Positions 24,055 through 34,390 are shown, counted from the stretch's first letter. The stretch is DNA of 64,000 bases from Clostridium sp. (GCF_016650035.1 NZ_JAENWM010000010.1:1-64000), one strand, 5' to 3'. Numbers and translations: made by a program. Notes: a model not told the origin generated them from the sequence alone.

Positions 24055-24076
24055 TTAAATTGGAGGTATAATTCCC

Positions 24077-27000
24077 ATGGTAAAAGAAGGAATATACGAG
24101 CAAATTATATATGATGATCTTAAAAACCAATTAATAAAATTAGATTCAGACAAATATATTTTCCAAAAGCAACCCATTGATGTAGAAGAGGCTAGAACTC
24201 AATTATCAAGCTATGTTTCTTCCGTGGTAAAGAAATGCCTAAGGTTTATCAGAGAAAATAATAAGCAAAACGATAAGGAAGCATTGATTTCACAAATAAA
24301 AGCCTGCAATGAGCTCATTCAAGGCTTAAGTACACTTGCAGAGGATAAAAATATTGAAGGTTTCAAAATTGATGAGGAGGGCGAAATCCTTACAGCATTA
24401 TATTCAAAGATAAACAATATAAGAGGAGTCAAGGAAGGTAAAGCAATTAGGCCTGTAACTCCACTTTCTCAAAGTTCCCTCTTTACTGGTACTACTCAGG
24501 AACCTAATATGATGGGGGAGATAAAGAAGGAGATATTGTGTAGTGATTCTGTGGACATGCTTGTTTCCTTCATTAAATGGAGTGGACTTAGATGTATCTT
24601 TGATGAGCTTAAGGAATTTACTGATAATGATGACCATAAGCTTAGGATAATTACAACTTCCTATATGGGAGCAACAGATTACAAGGCTATAGAAGAGCTG
24701 AGTAAGTTGAAAAATACAGAGATTATGATTTCATATGATACAGATAGAACAAGGCTTCATGCAAAGGCTTATCTTTTTCAAAGAGAGACGGGATTTACTA
24801 CAGCATATATTGGCTCATCAAACCTGTCGAATGCAGCTTTAACCTCAGGTCTTGAATGGAATATAAAAGTATCAGAAAAGGATTCCTTTGATATTATAAA
24901 GAAATTTCAGGCTACGTTTGAAGGCTATTGGAATGATGATGGGTTTACCTCCTTTAATGGTCAGAGTGAAGAGGATAAAAGAAGGCTTAAAAGCTCATTA
25001 AATAAGGAGGGGAAAACTGATAATAGTGTAAATTTTATGTTTGATATAAAGCCTTATTATTATCAGAAGGAAATTTTGGAGAAACTGAAGGCTGAGAGAA
25101 CTTTATTTAATAGATACAAAAATCTCATTGTTGCAGCTACAGGAGTAGGAAAGACTGTAATAGCGGGGTTTGATTATAAGGATTTCACAAAGGCACATAG
25201 GAAAGATAAGAATAGGCTTTTGTTTATTGCTCACAGGGAGGAAATATTAAAGCAAAGCAGAGATACATTTAGGGCTATTTTAAAGGACAATAATTTCGGG
25301 GATTTATTTGTAGGTGGCAATGTTCCAGATTCATTAGATCACTTATTCATGAGCATACAAAGTTTTAATTCAACTAAACTCAATGAAAAAACTGAAGCTG
25401 ATTTTTATGACTTTATTATAGTGGATGAATTCCATCATGCTGAAGCACCTTCTTATCAAAAGCTACTAGATTATTATGAGCCTAAAATATTACTTGGATT
25501 AACTGCTACTCCTGAAAGAATGGATGGCAAAAATGTGTTGGAGCATTTCGATGATAGAATAGCCGCAGAAATGAGACTTCCCGAAGCTATAGATAGAAAG
25601 CTTCTGAGCCCATTTCAGTATTTTGCAGTTTCTGATTCTATTGATCTTTCTATACTTAAATGGACAAGAGGAGGCTATGACAAACAAGAATTAGAAAATG
25701 TATATACAAGTAATGATATTAGGGTAAACGGCGTAATAACAAGTCTTAATAAATATGTTACAGATATTGAGGAAGTTATAGGGCTTGGTTTTTGCGTAAG
25801 TGTTTTGCATGCTAAGTATATGGCTAATAAATTTAATGAGAGTGGAATACCTTCCATGGCAGTGCTAGGTGAAAGCAGCCCAGAGGATAGAAGTAGTGCT
25901 AAGAAGAAACTGGTAAGTGGAGAGGTTAAATTTTTATTTACTGTTGACTTATATAATGAAGGTATAGATATTCCTGAAATTAATACAGTGCTATTTTTAA
26001 GACCTACAGAGAGTTTAACAGTTTTTCTGCAGCAGCTAGGAAGAGGACTCAGACTTAGTGAAGATAAAGAATGTTTAACGGTCTTGGATTTTGTAGGCCA
26101 AGCGCATAGGAGTTATGATTTTGAGCAGAAATTCAAAGCTTTAATGGGAAGAGCAAAGCACTCAGTAGAACACAGTATAATTAATGGCTTTTTAAACCTG
26201 CCTAAGGGTTGTTATATACACCTAGAAAAGCAGGCTAAGGAATATATACTAAGAAATATAAAGGATGCAAGGGTTACCAAAGCTAATTTGATAAGCAAAT
26301 TAAAATATTTCGAAGGTGATACAGGCAAAGAACCTACCTTAAGTAATTTTTTAGAGCATTATAATTATACATTGAACGATGTGTATGGCAAAGGTGGAAA
26401 TAGAAGCTTTAGCAGAATGAAGGTTGAGGCCGGAATAATGCATGACTTTAAAAATAAAGATGAAGAAGTAATGACAAAGAGATTAAAAAATTTATTCCAT
26501 ATTAATTCACGAAAGCTTATTGAGTTTACAACGAATATATTAACCTGTGGTAGGATAATGCAAGGCTCTGAGTTTAATAAAGAAGAGAAATTAATGCTTG
26601 GAATGATATACTACAGTTTTTATTTAGAAGCACCATAAAAGCTTGGGTTTAATTCCTTTGAGAAGATTTTGGCTACTCTCTATGAGAATAATAAAGCAAT
26701 GATTGAAGAGGCATTTGAGATATTACAGTATAATTATTTGCATATTGATTTTGTTGATAAGTCTGTGGATTTAGGATCTATCTGTCCTATTGATTTGTAT
26801 TGCACATTTTCCACGGATCAAATCATGGCAGCGTTAGGATATTTTGATGAAAGTATAAAGCCAGCCTTTAGAGAAGGAGTAAAGCATTTTAAAGAAAAAA
26901 AGCTTGATGCTTTTTTCATAACATTAAATAAATCAGAGAAAGATTATTCGCCTTCTACACTGTATGAGGATTATGCTATCAATGAAAGGCTATTTCATTG

Positions 27001-27253
27001 GCAAAGTCAGAGCCGGACTACAGCGGTAAGTGATATGGGTCAGAGGTACATTAACCATGTGAATACTGGGAATAAGATAGTTTTGTTTGTACGTGAAAAT
27101 AAGAAAAAGGATGGATTAGTTGCAGCATATACTTACCTTGGAGAGGGAGAGTATGTTCGTCATAGCGGAAACAGTCCTATAAGTTTTGTGTGGAGACTTA
27201 AGGAAGACATACCTGCGCGACTTATGAGGGTGGCTAACAAGAGTATAGTTTAG
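24077..27253 (+). pseudogene. second SauUSI-like type IV restriction gene, split by an in-frame TAA
   Basis: The track shows two frames (853 and 194 residues), but they are in the same phase. Ten sense codons (KLGFNSFEKI) after TAA 26636 lead straight into the second. Read through, it is about 1058 residues: N-terminal helical region (1-125), PLD domain (RLHAKAYLF, GSSNLS), SF2 helicase (AATGVGKT, DEFHH, LTATPERM, QQLGRGLR), and DUF3427 (LFHWQSQSRTT, TYLGEGEYV). A single CAA-to-TAA change would explain the stop. The N-terminal product keeps nuclease and motor but loses most of the reader domain. Start ATG follows GGAGGT. Either a recent pseudogene or a sequencing error. Confidence 0.88.
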
Positions 27254-27357
27254 TGGGTTTAATCACTTTCATTATATACAATAATATAAACTTTCGAGTA
27301 GAGAAGCTGATGTTTGGCCATAATTATAAATAAGTTATAGTTATGGAGGAGTTTATT

Positions 27358-27783
27358 TTGAAAACTTTTGGAGAGAGATTTAAGAGTGTAAGGTTGTCTA
27401 AAAATATGACTCAAAAACAGTTAGCAGATGAATTTAATGGGCAATACGGCTATGCATTTACAAAAACAACTATTAGCCAATATGAAAATAACAAGAGAAT
27501 ACCAGAGATGAATGCTATTAGAAATTTTGTAGAATACTTTAATGTTTCATTAGACTATTTACTCTGCAATGATATACATGTTATTAAGGAATTAGACCAG
27601 GAATATTATATGCATAATGATTCTCAATTTGTTGAATTAGAAAAAATAGCAACTTTAATAAAAAGTTTAGCTGAAGAAAAGAAAATACTTCACAATAATA
27701 AAGGATTAAATGATGAACAAAGAAAAATAATATCAAATGGCATTGATATTATTTGTGGATTAGTAAAAAGAGAAACAGAATAG
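27358..27783 (+). CDS. XRE-family HTH transcriptional regulator
   Basis: A 141-residue protein. The XRE helix-turn-helix at about 5-60 (FKSVRLSKNMTQKQLADEF, TKTTISQYENNKRIPE, NFVEYFNVSLDYLL) is followed by a helical tail of 70 residues. TTG 27358 has GGAGGA seven bases upstream and gives the usual MKTFGERFK start. It lies about 100 bases downstream of the interrupted SauUSI-like gene, as phage-type or defence-locus repressors often do. Targets unknown. Confidence 0.92.
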   Translation: MKTFGERFKSVRLSKNMTQKQLADEFNGQYGYAFTKTTISQYENNKRIPEMNAIRNFVEYFNVSLDYLLCNDIHVIKELDQEYYMHNDSQFVELEKIATLIKSLAEEKKILHNNKGLNDEQRKIISNGIDIICGLVKRETE

Positions 27784-27787
27784 ATAT

Positions 27788-27833
27788 GATAAAATAGTAC
27801 ACATTTGATCTGTGGACAAGTGTGCTATTTTGT
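27788..27833. terminator. terminator between convergent genes
   Basis: AAAATAGTACACATTTG pairs with CAAGTGTGCTATTTT (one bulge), with A- and T-rich flanks on both sides. It lies between the XRE gene and the convergent HNH-repeat gene. Confidence 0.75.
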
Positions 27834-27864
27834 CATAACAGTGTGGACGAAAATAGTCCGAATA

Positions 27865-29220
27865 TTAGTTATTATTGTCTATAGGATTTTCTAAATAGAT
27901 TTTTAAATTTTCATAAGTCCCAAAATGGTCATTAATCCAGTGATAGCTAGGGAGGTTGTTTTTAATGCGAAGCTCATCTATATTAGGAAAGCGGCCGTGC
28001 ATGGTTTTAAATTTTGTTATGGAGTCAAGCCTTAATTTGACTTTGGTGGTTATTGATAAATTCTTCAATTTCAAATAATCAAGTCCAAGGGAGTTAACGC
28101 AATCTTCAATTCCACCCCAATATTTAAAATAAACTTTTTGAGTATATGTTGTATTAGGAGGAGCTATCTCTCGCCATAATGGTAATCGTCCAAGTTTATT
28201 AATAAGATTTAATAAATCTTCCTTAGCTACTTTTTCATTAAAAGATAAATTAGCTAAAGTATTTATATCTAACCCAGCTGCTTTTAATGCGTTATTAAAT
28301 GTCCCAAACAATATAGTTATGGTTGTTGAAGAGGGGTAGTCTGGATTACCTACAAAGTCTCTAGTATAAGGACTTCTATTATTTTTTGTGTGAAACTCTT
28401 TTAACTTTTTAATCACATAGTTTTTTTTATGTTCTGTGTATATATCTTTTAAGTTTTTATATACTAAATGAAGATTCTTAATGTCATAACATAATTTATG
28501 ATAACCTAGTGCAGATAATCTCATAATTATTTCATCAGCAAAAACATATTTTAAATTTGGAAGGTTTAAGCCAGGTCTATTATTTTTGTTTAAGCACCAA
28601 TATTCTACTGAGGCACCTTGATCAGTAGCTTTTTTATATTGTTTTTCTTTGTGTTTGCAAGCGTAGTTGGAAGTGGCTGCATCGATTACTTTATGCTTAA
28701 GAGGAATATAAATATCTGGTTTGAAATCTAAACCAAATCCACAATACTGAAATAGACAGTCACCCTCTAGAATTGAAGCTGATATTTCAACAAGATACTG
28801 CCATGCAGACCAAAAGTCTTTAAAATCTAAAGGAGATACACCTGCTAATTTTAAAATGTCATTCCAGCAAGATACTTTAGTGCCGGGTTTATAATAAATA
28901 AAGTGCCTATAATACGTTTTGAAATGGGGATAGTTATCAGAATTATCAAAGTCAGCAGTCGTAGGTGCTCGTTTGAATTCATTGAAAAAATCTTTTATTA
29001 TTTGTAATAATTGTTCATCGCTTATAGTTGAATATTGCATAGATTTATAAGGAAGCATCACTCTACCTTCTTTAGAAGCCTTTCTTTCTTTATATCTTCT
29101 GTTAAGATATTTATTGCATTCCTTGCAGTATTTTTGGTGTCCATCTTTCGAGGACTTATTTAAATTAAACTCTGGTAAACTCTTAGTTTCTCTGTAGTAT
29201 TTGCATTGCTTATGATCCAT
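27865..29220 (-). CDS. HNH-type repeat protein with zinc ribbon and possible nuclease core
   Basis: A 451-residue protein. The N-terminal 35 residues look like the HNH-associated zinc ribbon (CKYYRETKSLPEF ... KYCKECNK), although its first knuckle has lost a cysteine (CKYY for CxxC). Four copies of a homing-endonuclease-associated repeat follow, e.g. KRAPTTADF...WNDILKLAGV, NRSPYTRDF...FNNALKAAGL, GRLPLWREI and GRFPNIDEL. These probably bind DNA. Between repeats 1 and 2 is a block with FKPDIYIPLKHKVIDAA, which has the beta-strand/acidic pattern of a PD-(D/E)XK core. No HNH active site is visible. Probably a site-specific DNA endonuclease or homing-type protein. Confidence 0.65.
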   Translation of the reverse strand: MDHKQCKYYRETKSLPEFNLNKSSKDGHQKYCKECNKYLNRRYKERKASKEGRVMLPYKSMQYSTISDEQLLQIIKDFFNEFKRAPTTADFDNSDNYPHFKTYYRHFIYYKPGTKVSCWNDILKLAGVSPLDFKDFWSAWQYLVEISASILEGDCLFQYCGFGLDFKPDIYIPLKHKVIDAATSNYACKHKEKQYKKATDQGASVEYWCLNKNNRPGLNLPNLKYVFADEIIMRLSALGYHKLCYDIKNLHLVYKNLKDIYTEHKKNYVIKKLKEFHTKNNRSPYTRDFVGNPDYPSSTTITILFGTFNNALKAAGLDINTLANLSFNEKVAKEDLLNLINKLGRLPLWREIAPPNTTYTQKVYFKYWGGIEDCVNSLGLDYLKLKNLSITTKVKLRLDSITKFKTMHGRFPNIDELRIKNNLPSYHWINDHFGTYENLKIYLENPIDNNN

Positions 29221-29320
29221 TTTAACACCAATCCTTTTTAATTATTACTTCAAGATTAGTATTTGTAATTAGCAACTTAATATACTCAAATATAGTACCT
29301 AATAATAAAAGTTTACTTTT

Positions 29321-29749
29321 GTGTTAACAAGCGGCATAAATTTTTATGGCAAAATTAAAGAAGTTAAAAGGTATAAACGTTGTATGTGTAGTGAGATTCC
29401 AGTTGGAAGAGGTAATGAGGAAGACGAGTATTTAAGGTTTGAATTAGAAGAATTAATTCAAATTAATAATATTAAACCAGTGGAGTATGGTACGCAGCTT
29501 ATTACATACACCACACTTTATTTACTTGAAAATGCAGAGAATATCCATGAGCTTAAACTTAAAAATAGGGATGAAATTGAACTTTACAAGATTTTGAAGA
29601 GAATATCAAAAGATAGGGGACTGAAACTTCTGAGAAAAACGGATTGCTATGTTCTAGATGGGAGAGTAATTGAGATGCTTTTGCATGGGGATGTTAGAGT
29701 TGATGGAAGGATAGTTCGGTTTGGGAAGCTTGAGAGTGAATGGGTGTAA
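29321..29749 (+). CDS. orphan domain protein, probable C-terminal fragment of a nuclease
   Basis: 142 residues (INFYGKIKEVKRYKRC, IPVGRGNEEDEYLRFELEEL, KPVEYGTQLITYTTLYLL, ENIHELKLK). The blocks recall the C-terminal domain found behind some DUF2357/PDDEXK-type nucleases, but I cannot name it securely. It begins at a GTG with no ribosome site right after an in-frame TAA, which suggests the 5' part of a larger gene was lost. A 60-base relic of the same sequence (YKRC..SEIPV) lies immediately upstream of the McrB-like gene at 34.8 kb. Confidence 0.5.
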   Translation: MLTSGINFYGKIKEVKRYKRCMCSEIPVGRGNEEDEYLRFELEELIQINNIKPVEYGTQLITYTTLYLLENAENIHELKLKNRDEIELYKILKRISKDRGLKLLRKTDCYVLDGRVIEMLLHGDVRVDGRIVRFGKLESEWV

Positions 29750-29989
29750 AAACAACTGGTGTTAGCAAAAGAATTTGGCAAAGAATTTTTTTACACTCTA
29801 ATTTACAAGAAATAATTAATTCAAAGTTGACACACTGCGTCAAGAATTAAGTTGGACTCACTATAGACTGATAATGTATTATATGTAAAAGGCTTACTCT
29901 AAAGGGTAATCCTAATTTTATTATATCTACATATTAAATCTGTAGAGACACATAATAGATATAATTATTTAAAGTGTGAGGTGTAGTGA

Positions 29990-30730
29990 ATGCCAAATAT
30001 AAAGTCTGCAATAATCAGATTAATTCCTAAAAAGTTACTCTTAATAATGCTTTTTTCAATAATTCTAAACTGCAGTGTAATTATTGGAGAAGTAGTAGAA
30101 GCAGCAGTAATTGATATTGAAAGTAGTTTACCAAAAGTATCTAAAGAGGAAGTAATAAAACTAATAAATACACATGGAACTAAAGGACCTTATTATTTCG
30201 AGGGCCTTTCCTATAAGGTAGCTAACATTGATAAAGATAATGATTTTGAGATTGTTGCAAAAATTGATGGAGGGGTTCATGTAGGCTATTTCTTTATATT
30301 TGATAAGAATAACCAAGGTAAATATTCTCTTGTAGCAGAAAAAGATTGGAAAGTAGAAAAATTGGACTTGGAGTACTGGCACAATCTTAATGGAGAAAAT
30401 AAAGCTTATGAAATGACAACTCGTTCCGGTGGATCAGGTATGGATGTTTTTCATGGTCATGTATGGTATTTGAAAGATAGAAAGTTTGTTGAGGCATGGA
30501 TGGGAACGTTAAAGGAAAGAACGGCCTTTCAAGATATTCTCAGTTTACAGATTGGAGGTTATCAAATTAATAGCGATGATTTAAGACTATATGCGTGGAC
30601 AACGAAATATGGTACCAAAATAAGCACAAATACACTAATGACAAAGCCGACAACTATTGTATCAATATTCAAATTCGATGGTGTTAAGTATGTCTTGCAA
30701 AGTCAAGATACTTGTGACCATAGTAATTAA
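29990..30730 (+). CDS. secreted protein of unknown function
   Basis: A 246-residue protein with a signal peptide (basic RLIPKK, hydrophobic LLLIMLFSIILNCSVII, end near VEAA). The mature part contains IDKDNDFEIVAKIDGG, reminiscent of the acidic turns of FG-GAP/VCBS-type beta proteins, and many aromatic residues (YWHNLNG, HGHVWYLK). Probably an extracytoplasmic or surface protein. ATG follows GAGGTG. No operon partner; a terminator lies about 80 bases downstream. I do not recognise a named family. Confidence 0.7.
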   Translation: MPNIKSAIIRLIPKKLLLIMLFSIILNCSVIIGEVVEAAVIDIESSLPKVSKEEVIKLINTHGTKGPYYFEGLSYKVANIDKDNDFEIVAKIDGGVHVGYFFIFDKNNQGKYSLVAEKDWKVEKLDLEYWHNLNGENKAYEMTTRSGGSGMDVFHGHVWYLKDRKFVEAWMGTLKERTAFQDILSLQIGGYQINSDDLRLYAWTTKYGTKISTNTLMTKPTTIVSIFKFDGVKYVLQSQDTCDHSN

Positions 30731-30810
30731 ATTAGAGTAAGGCGATGACAGTAGTCATCGACTTAATCAGTATGGGAATTGTATAATTGAAATATATTGT
30801 TATGGTACGG

Positions 30811-30840
30811 TATACCCTTCTATACGGAAGGGTATTATTT
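30811..30840 (+). terminator. intrinsic terminator
   Basis: ATACCCTTC pairs with GGAAGGGTAT over a five-base loop, followed by TATTT. Downstream of the secreted-protein gene. A smaller hairpin (GATGAC/GTCATC) precedes it. Confidence 0.65.
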
Positions 30841-30958
30841 CGCTTAATTTGGTATAATAATACTAAGTATAGCTGACTAGAAGTTTCCTGCAGTTTATTA
30901 GAAATTTCAACAGTTGTGACTCAATTTAACAATTTTAGACAATGAAAGGGGATAAATT

Positions 30959-31185
30959 ATGAAGTTAATTACACTGGGAAGTGGACTATAGCAAACGAAG
31001 GTAGCAAAGATCACAGTTCCTTTGAGGAGATCAACAATATGCTAAGCAAGTATAAAATACAAAAGCTTGAACTTATCCACATAAATCCAAATTGGAATGT
31101 AGATAAATTTGAGGAATTATCTTCTTCTTTTGCGCATAACCCCAATATAGTAGTTGTAGAAGATGAAATGATATTTGAGATATAA
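30959..31185 (+). pseudogene. small frameshifted gene, about 75 codons
   Basis: ATG 30959 follows AAAGGGG, but its frame stops after ten codons. The shifted frame stays open and protein-like (EVNYTGKWTIANEGSKDH, LELIHINPNWNVDKFEEL, HNPNIVVVEDEMIFEI) to TAA 31183. A one-base change near the start would explain it. The product would be a small soluble protein of unknown family. A terminator follows immediately, which supports this having been a real gene. Confidence 0.45.
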
Positions 31186-31188
31186 TAA

Positions 31189-31220
31189 AAAACAACTGAT
31201 TATATTAACCAGTTGTTTTA
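31189..31220 (+). terminator. intrinsic terminator
   Basis: AAACAACTG pairs with CAGTTGTTT over a 12-base AT loop, ending in TTTTA, directly after the small frameshifted gene. Confidence 0.75.
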
Positions 31221-31426
31221 AGGAGTTATATTAAATTTATATTTAATTAAAGGGGGACTCTAATTAAGAAAAATCAATTACCTTCTATGTATGTATAATA
31301 ACAATTATATATGTCATTATAGTGACAAAGTTAAAAAGTAATTGTAAATTTAGAGGTTGTTTTTAATATTAGGACATGGAAATAATCAAATAAAGGATAC
31401 CTACCTACGCAGTGACCCGCTTGCGA
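31221..31426. other. intergenic, nothing assigned
   Basis: AT-rich. Near its end it has CTACGCAGTGACCCGCTTG, loosely like parts of the dispersed repeats (GCAGTG, GTGACCCACTTG at 11.66 kb). No gene or clear terminator for the HAD gene seen. Confidence 0.3.
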
Positions 31427-32251
31427 CTATACTGTATGCATTTGAATAAATTTAGCTACGGCATCTTCATAATTGAAATCTATAATTGCTGTAGCTAAAT
31501 CCTTCAATTCCTTGTATGCATTTTTCACTGCGTATTTTTCATCTGCTATTTCAAATAAGGGTATATCATTCAAATTATCTCCAAAACAGATAAGCTTGTC
31601 TACTTTTAGGTATTCTTTTAACAATTTAGCAGCATGTTGTTTATTTGCGTTACTATTGTTTATTTCAAGCCAGAAAAATCCCTTGGAGTATATTTCCTCA
31701 GTATAATGACAGCAGGCATCTATTGTTTTGCTAAATAAATCATACGCTTCATCTAAAATCCCCGTTTTTTCTATAGCAAATACATTTATAACTTTATGAT
31801 CGTCTAATTCAAAAAAATCATCTACTTTAGTAAGTCTTTTATCTCCGGCCTTTTTTCTTGTATTTATGTATATTTCCTGCCCTTCATTAAAGATACCTCT
31901 ATAATAAATTTTCTTATCCCCATTAAGATCTATGGCAGATATTAATGGGGAAATATTATTAGTATAATAATTCTTTAAGACAAAATTAACAGTATCATTA
32001 GGTAAATAATTTTCCGCAATATTTTCACCCGATACAGGATCGTATATAAAAGCTCCATTATTTAAAATCATAGGCAATCTTAAATTCAATGGCTCTAATA
32101 TTTTTTTTGAAGCTTCATAGGATCTAGCGGTAGCAATTGTAAAATTAACTCCCTTTTCTATTAACTCATTTATTATTTTAACTGATGTTTCACTTATGAC
32201 TTGTTCACAATTTAATAAAGTTCCATCTAAATCGGAAATATATAGGTTCAA
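31427..32251 (-). CDS. Cof-type HAD superfamily phosphatase
   Basis: A 274-residue HAD hydrolase of the Cof/IIB class, which dephosphorylates small sugar phosphates, nucleotides or cofactor intermediates. Motif I is DLDGTLLN at the N-terminus (nucleophile Asp). Motif II is the threonine in FTIATARS. Motif III/IV is the lysine region and ICFGDNLNDIPLFEIA. The large C2B cap lies between. TTG 32251 has AGGGAG at good spacing and gives the typical MNLYISDLDGT start; the track's GTG abuts that site. Monocistronic. Substrate unknown. Confidence 0.9.
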   Translation of the reverse strand: MNLYISDLDGTLLNCEQVISETSVKIINELIEKGVNFTIATARSYEASKKILEPLNLRLPMILNNGAFIYDPVSGENIAENYLPNDTVNFVLKNYYTNNISPLISAIDLNGDKKIYYRGIFNEGQEIYINTRKKAGDKRLTKVDDFFELDDHKVINVFAIEKTGILDEAYDLFSKTIDACCHYTEEIYSKGFFWLEINNSNANKQHAAKLLKEYLKVDKLICFGDNLNDIPLFEIADEKYAVKNAYKELKDLATAIIDFNYEDAVAKFIQMHTV

Positions 32252-32509
32252 ACATTTCACTCCCTACAAATTTTTTTAAATTTCTAAATATAAAGCATCT
32301 ATAAATAAGTTTAGCATAAAATGGGTGAATGTAAAAGGTAATGCGACATTCTATGGAAACAAGATAAATTTGCATTATTTCCACCAATTTTACAATACTA
32401 TATAATAAATAGTGTAGAATAAAATGTAATTTTCTGATAAAATAAAGATAAGTAATACTGAATAAAATAGTAGATAATAGTCAAAGTTAAATATTGAGGA
32501 TGTGATACA

Positions 32510-33432
32510 ATGACTAAGAAAAAAGTGAAATCAATAGATGATAATTTCATCATGTCTCCAAAATATGACTTTGTATTTAAGTATATATTTGGAAATGAAA
32601 AACATAAAGACTTACTAATAGCACTATTAAGTGATGTGTTAGGTGTTCCAGAAGAAGAATTTGAGGGAATAGAAATAATAAATAGTGAACTACTAAAGGA
32701 CTTTAAGGAAGATAAAAAAGGGATACTGGATGTACGAGTAAAAACAAAAACAGGAAAACAAATAGATGTTGAGATACAAATATTACCAACAGATTATATG
32801 GCGGAACGTACCATTTTCTACTGGAGCAAGATGTATACAAGTCAGATAAAACCAGGGGATCTTACGATAAGCTAAAGAAATGTGTAACTATAAATATAGT
32901 AGACTTCAAGTGTACACCACTAAAAAAACTGTATTCCAGTTACCATTTGACAGAAGATAAAACAGGTTATAGGTTGACGGATATAATTGAGGTACACTTC
33001 TTGGAGATCGCAAAACTATTTGATGAAGACATTGAGAAAGATGAAAATGATCCAATAGTTCAGTGGATGGAATTCTTAGATGCAAAATCGAAGGGAGAGA
33101 TGGAGATGTTAGCAGAAAAAAATAAGGACATAAAGAAAGCTTATGGCTTATTGCAAATAATAAGCAAGGATGAAAAGGCTAGAATGTTATATGAAGCTAG
33201 GCAGGCAGAAATCAGCGACCAACTTACTAGGATAAAATCAGCAGAGGAAAAAGGGATAGAAAAAGGAATAGAAAAAGGAATAGAAAAAGGAATAGAAAAA
33301 GGAGCAACTGAGAAAGCGATAAAGGTAGCAGAGAAAATGATAATAAAAGGCCTTTCTATGGATGATATAGCTGAAATAACAGAGCTTACAGTAGAAAGGT
33401 TAATTGAAATAAAGCATAATATGGTGCATTAA
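32510..33432 (+). pseudogene. Rpn/PD-(D/E)XK transposase-nuclease gene, frameshifted
   Basis: Two track frames form one gene of the Rpn family (recombination-promoting nuclease / PDDEXK putative transposase, about 300 residues). The first part has MSPKYDFVFKYIFGNEKHKD and GILDVRVKTKTGKQIDVEIQI with D...E-x-Q. Near IKPGD a base is lost and the sense continues in another frame (SYDKLKKCVTINIVDFK, then the helical C-terminus). The C-terminus includes four tandem GIEK units from a 12-base repeat. ATG follows GAGGAT. Inactive unless the frameshift is an error. Confidence 0.88.
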
Positions 33433-33462
33433 AACCATAGTGAGCATAATTAAAGAAAAATA

Positions 33463-33507
33463 TCCACCGCCTGGGTAAGTTGAATTTTATCCAGGCGGTT
33501 TTTTATT
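33463..33507 (+). terminator. intrinsic terminator
   Basis: CCGCCTGG pairs with CCAGGCGG over a loop of about 16 bases and is followed by TTTTTT. Ends the Rpn transcript. Confidence 0.9.
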
Positions 33508-33539
33508 ATAATTTAAATTATCGATATAGAGGTGATACG

Positions 33540-33695
33540 GTGTTAAAAGTTGTTTTTGACTATGCGCAGGAAAACAATATTAGCTTCCTAATACCATCCA
33601 GAGAAATATATATAAAGGGACCTGGGATGATATTTAGAGGTAATCCGAGTAACTATATTACGGAAATTATTATTCCATTTAAACAGGAGGCGTAA
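33540..33695 (+). CDS. effector-binding domain C-terminal remnant (GyrI/AraC-type)
   Basis: 51 residues from GTG 33540 (GAGGTG just upstream). They read as the end of a GyrI-like/AraC effector-binding domain: SREIYIKGPGMIFRGNPSNY, then TEIIIPF. The DNA-binding and first half are missing, so it is a remnant, although it still has a usable start. The next gene starts four bases after its stop and is a GyrI-like protein, so the pair probably derives from a regulator/GyrI operon. Low chance of function. Confidence 0.6.
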   Translation: MLKVVFDYAQENNISFLIPSREIYIKGPGMIFRGNPSNYITEIIIPFKQEA

Positions 33696-33698
33696 ATC

Positions 33699-34328
33699 AT
33701 GATTGCAGAGAAGATAGACTATAAGAAAAAATATAAGGATTTGTATTTGCCAAAGCAAAAACCAATGGTGGTTGATGTACCTGCTATGACATTTATCATG
33801 GTTAATGGAAGTGGTAACCCTAATAACGAAGATGGAGAATATCATAAGGCGGTGGAGCTACTATATGGGTTGGCTTATACAATAAAGATGAGTAAGAGGA
33901 ATGGTTGTGAGCCAGAAGGATTGTGGTGGTTAGAAGATGATAATATGGATTTCACACTAAAGGACAAATATTGTTGGAATTCAATGATAAGGCAACCAGA
34001 ATTTGTGACTAAAGAGGTGTTCGAATGGGCATGTGAAAAACTTAAAAGGAAAAAACCGAAAATTGATACTTCAAAGGCATATTTCGAGACTTTTAGTGAG
34101 GGATTATGTGTTCAAATAATGCACATTGGACCATTTGATGATGAACCAAAATCAGTTAAACTGATTGAAAGTTATTTAAGCGAGAATAATTTTAAAGATG
34201 CAATTTCAACTGCTTACCCCGATGGAAGAATACGTAGGCATCATGAAATTTATTTGTCAGATCCAAGAAAAACATCACCTGAAAAGATGAAAACGGTCTT
34301 AAGGCATCCGGTTGTTAGGGTGGATTAA
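33699..34328 (+). CDS. GyrI-like small-molecule-binding domain protein
   Basis: A 209-residue protein of the GyrI-like (SOUL/effector-binding) superfamily. Features: an N-terminal KKYKDLYLPKQKPMVVDVPAMTFIMVNGSGNPN, LLYGLAYTIKM in the middle, MHIGPFDDEPKSV, and a C-terminal HHEIYLSDPRKTSPEKMKTVLRHPV. These standalone proteins bind or hydrolyse small hydrophobic or drug-like molecules. ATG follows AGGAGG. Translationally linked to the preceding remnant. A terminator follows. Confidence 0.92.
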   Translation: MIAEKIDYKKKYKDLYLPKQKPMVVDVPAMTFIMVNGSGNPNNEDGEYHKAVELLYGLAYTIKMSKRNGCEPEGLWWLEDDNMDFTLKDKYCWNSMIRQPEFVTKEVFEWACEKLKRKKPKIDTSKAYFETFSEGLCVQIMHIGPFDDEPKSVKLIESYLSENNFKDAISTAYPDGRIRRHHEIYLSDPRKTSPEKMKTVLRHPVVRVD

Positions 34329-34390
34329 GTACATTTTGTAGCCTGTTTTATCTATTGTATACTTATGAAGTTATACTATTAATAAAATAC

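Noticed and set aside
21662-29220. Prophage
   Set aside because: A recombinase relic and an XRE regulator are present, but there are no phage structural, terminase, lysis or replication genes.
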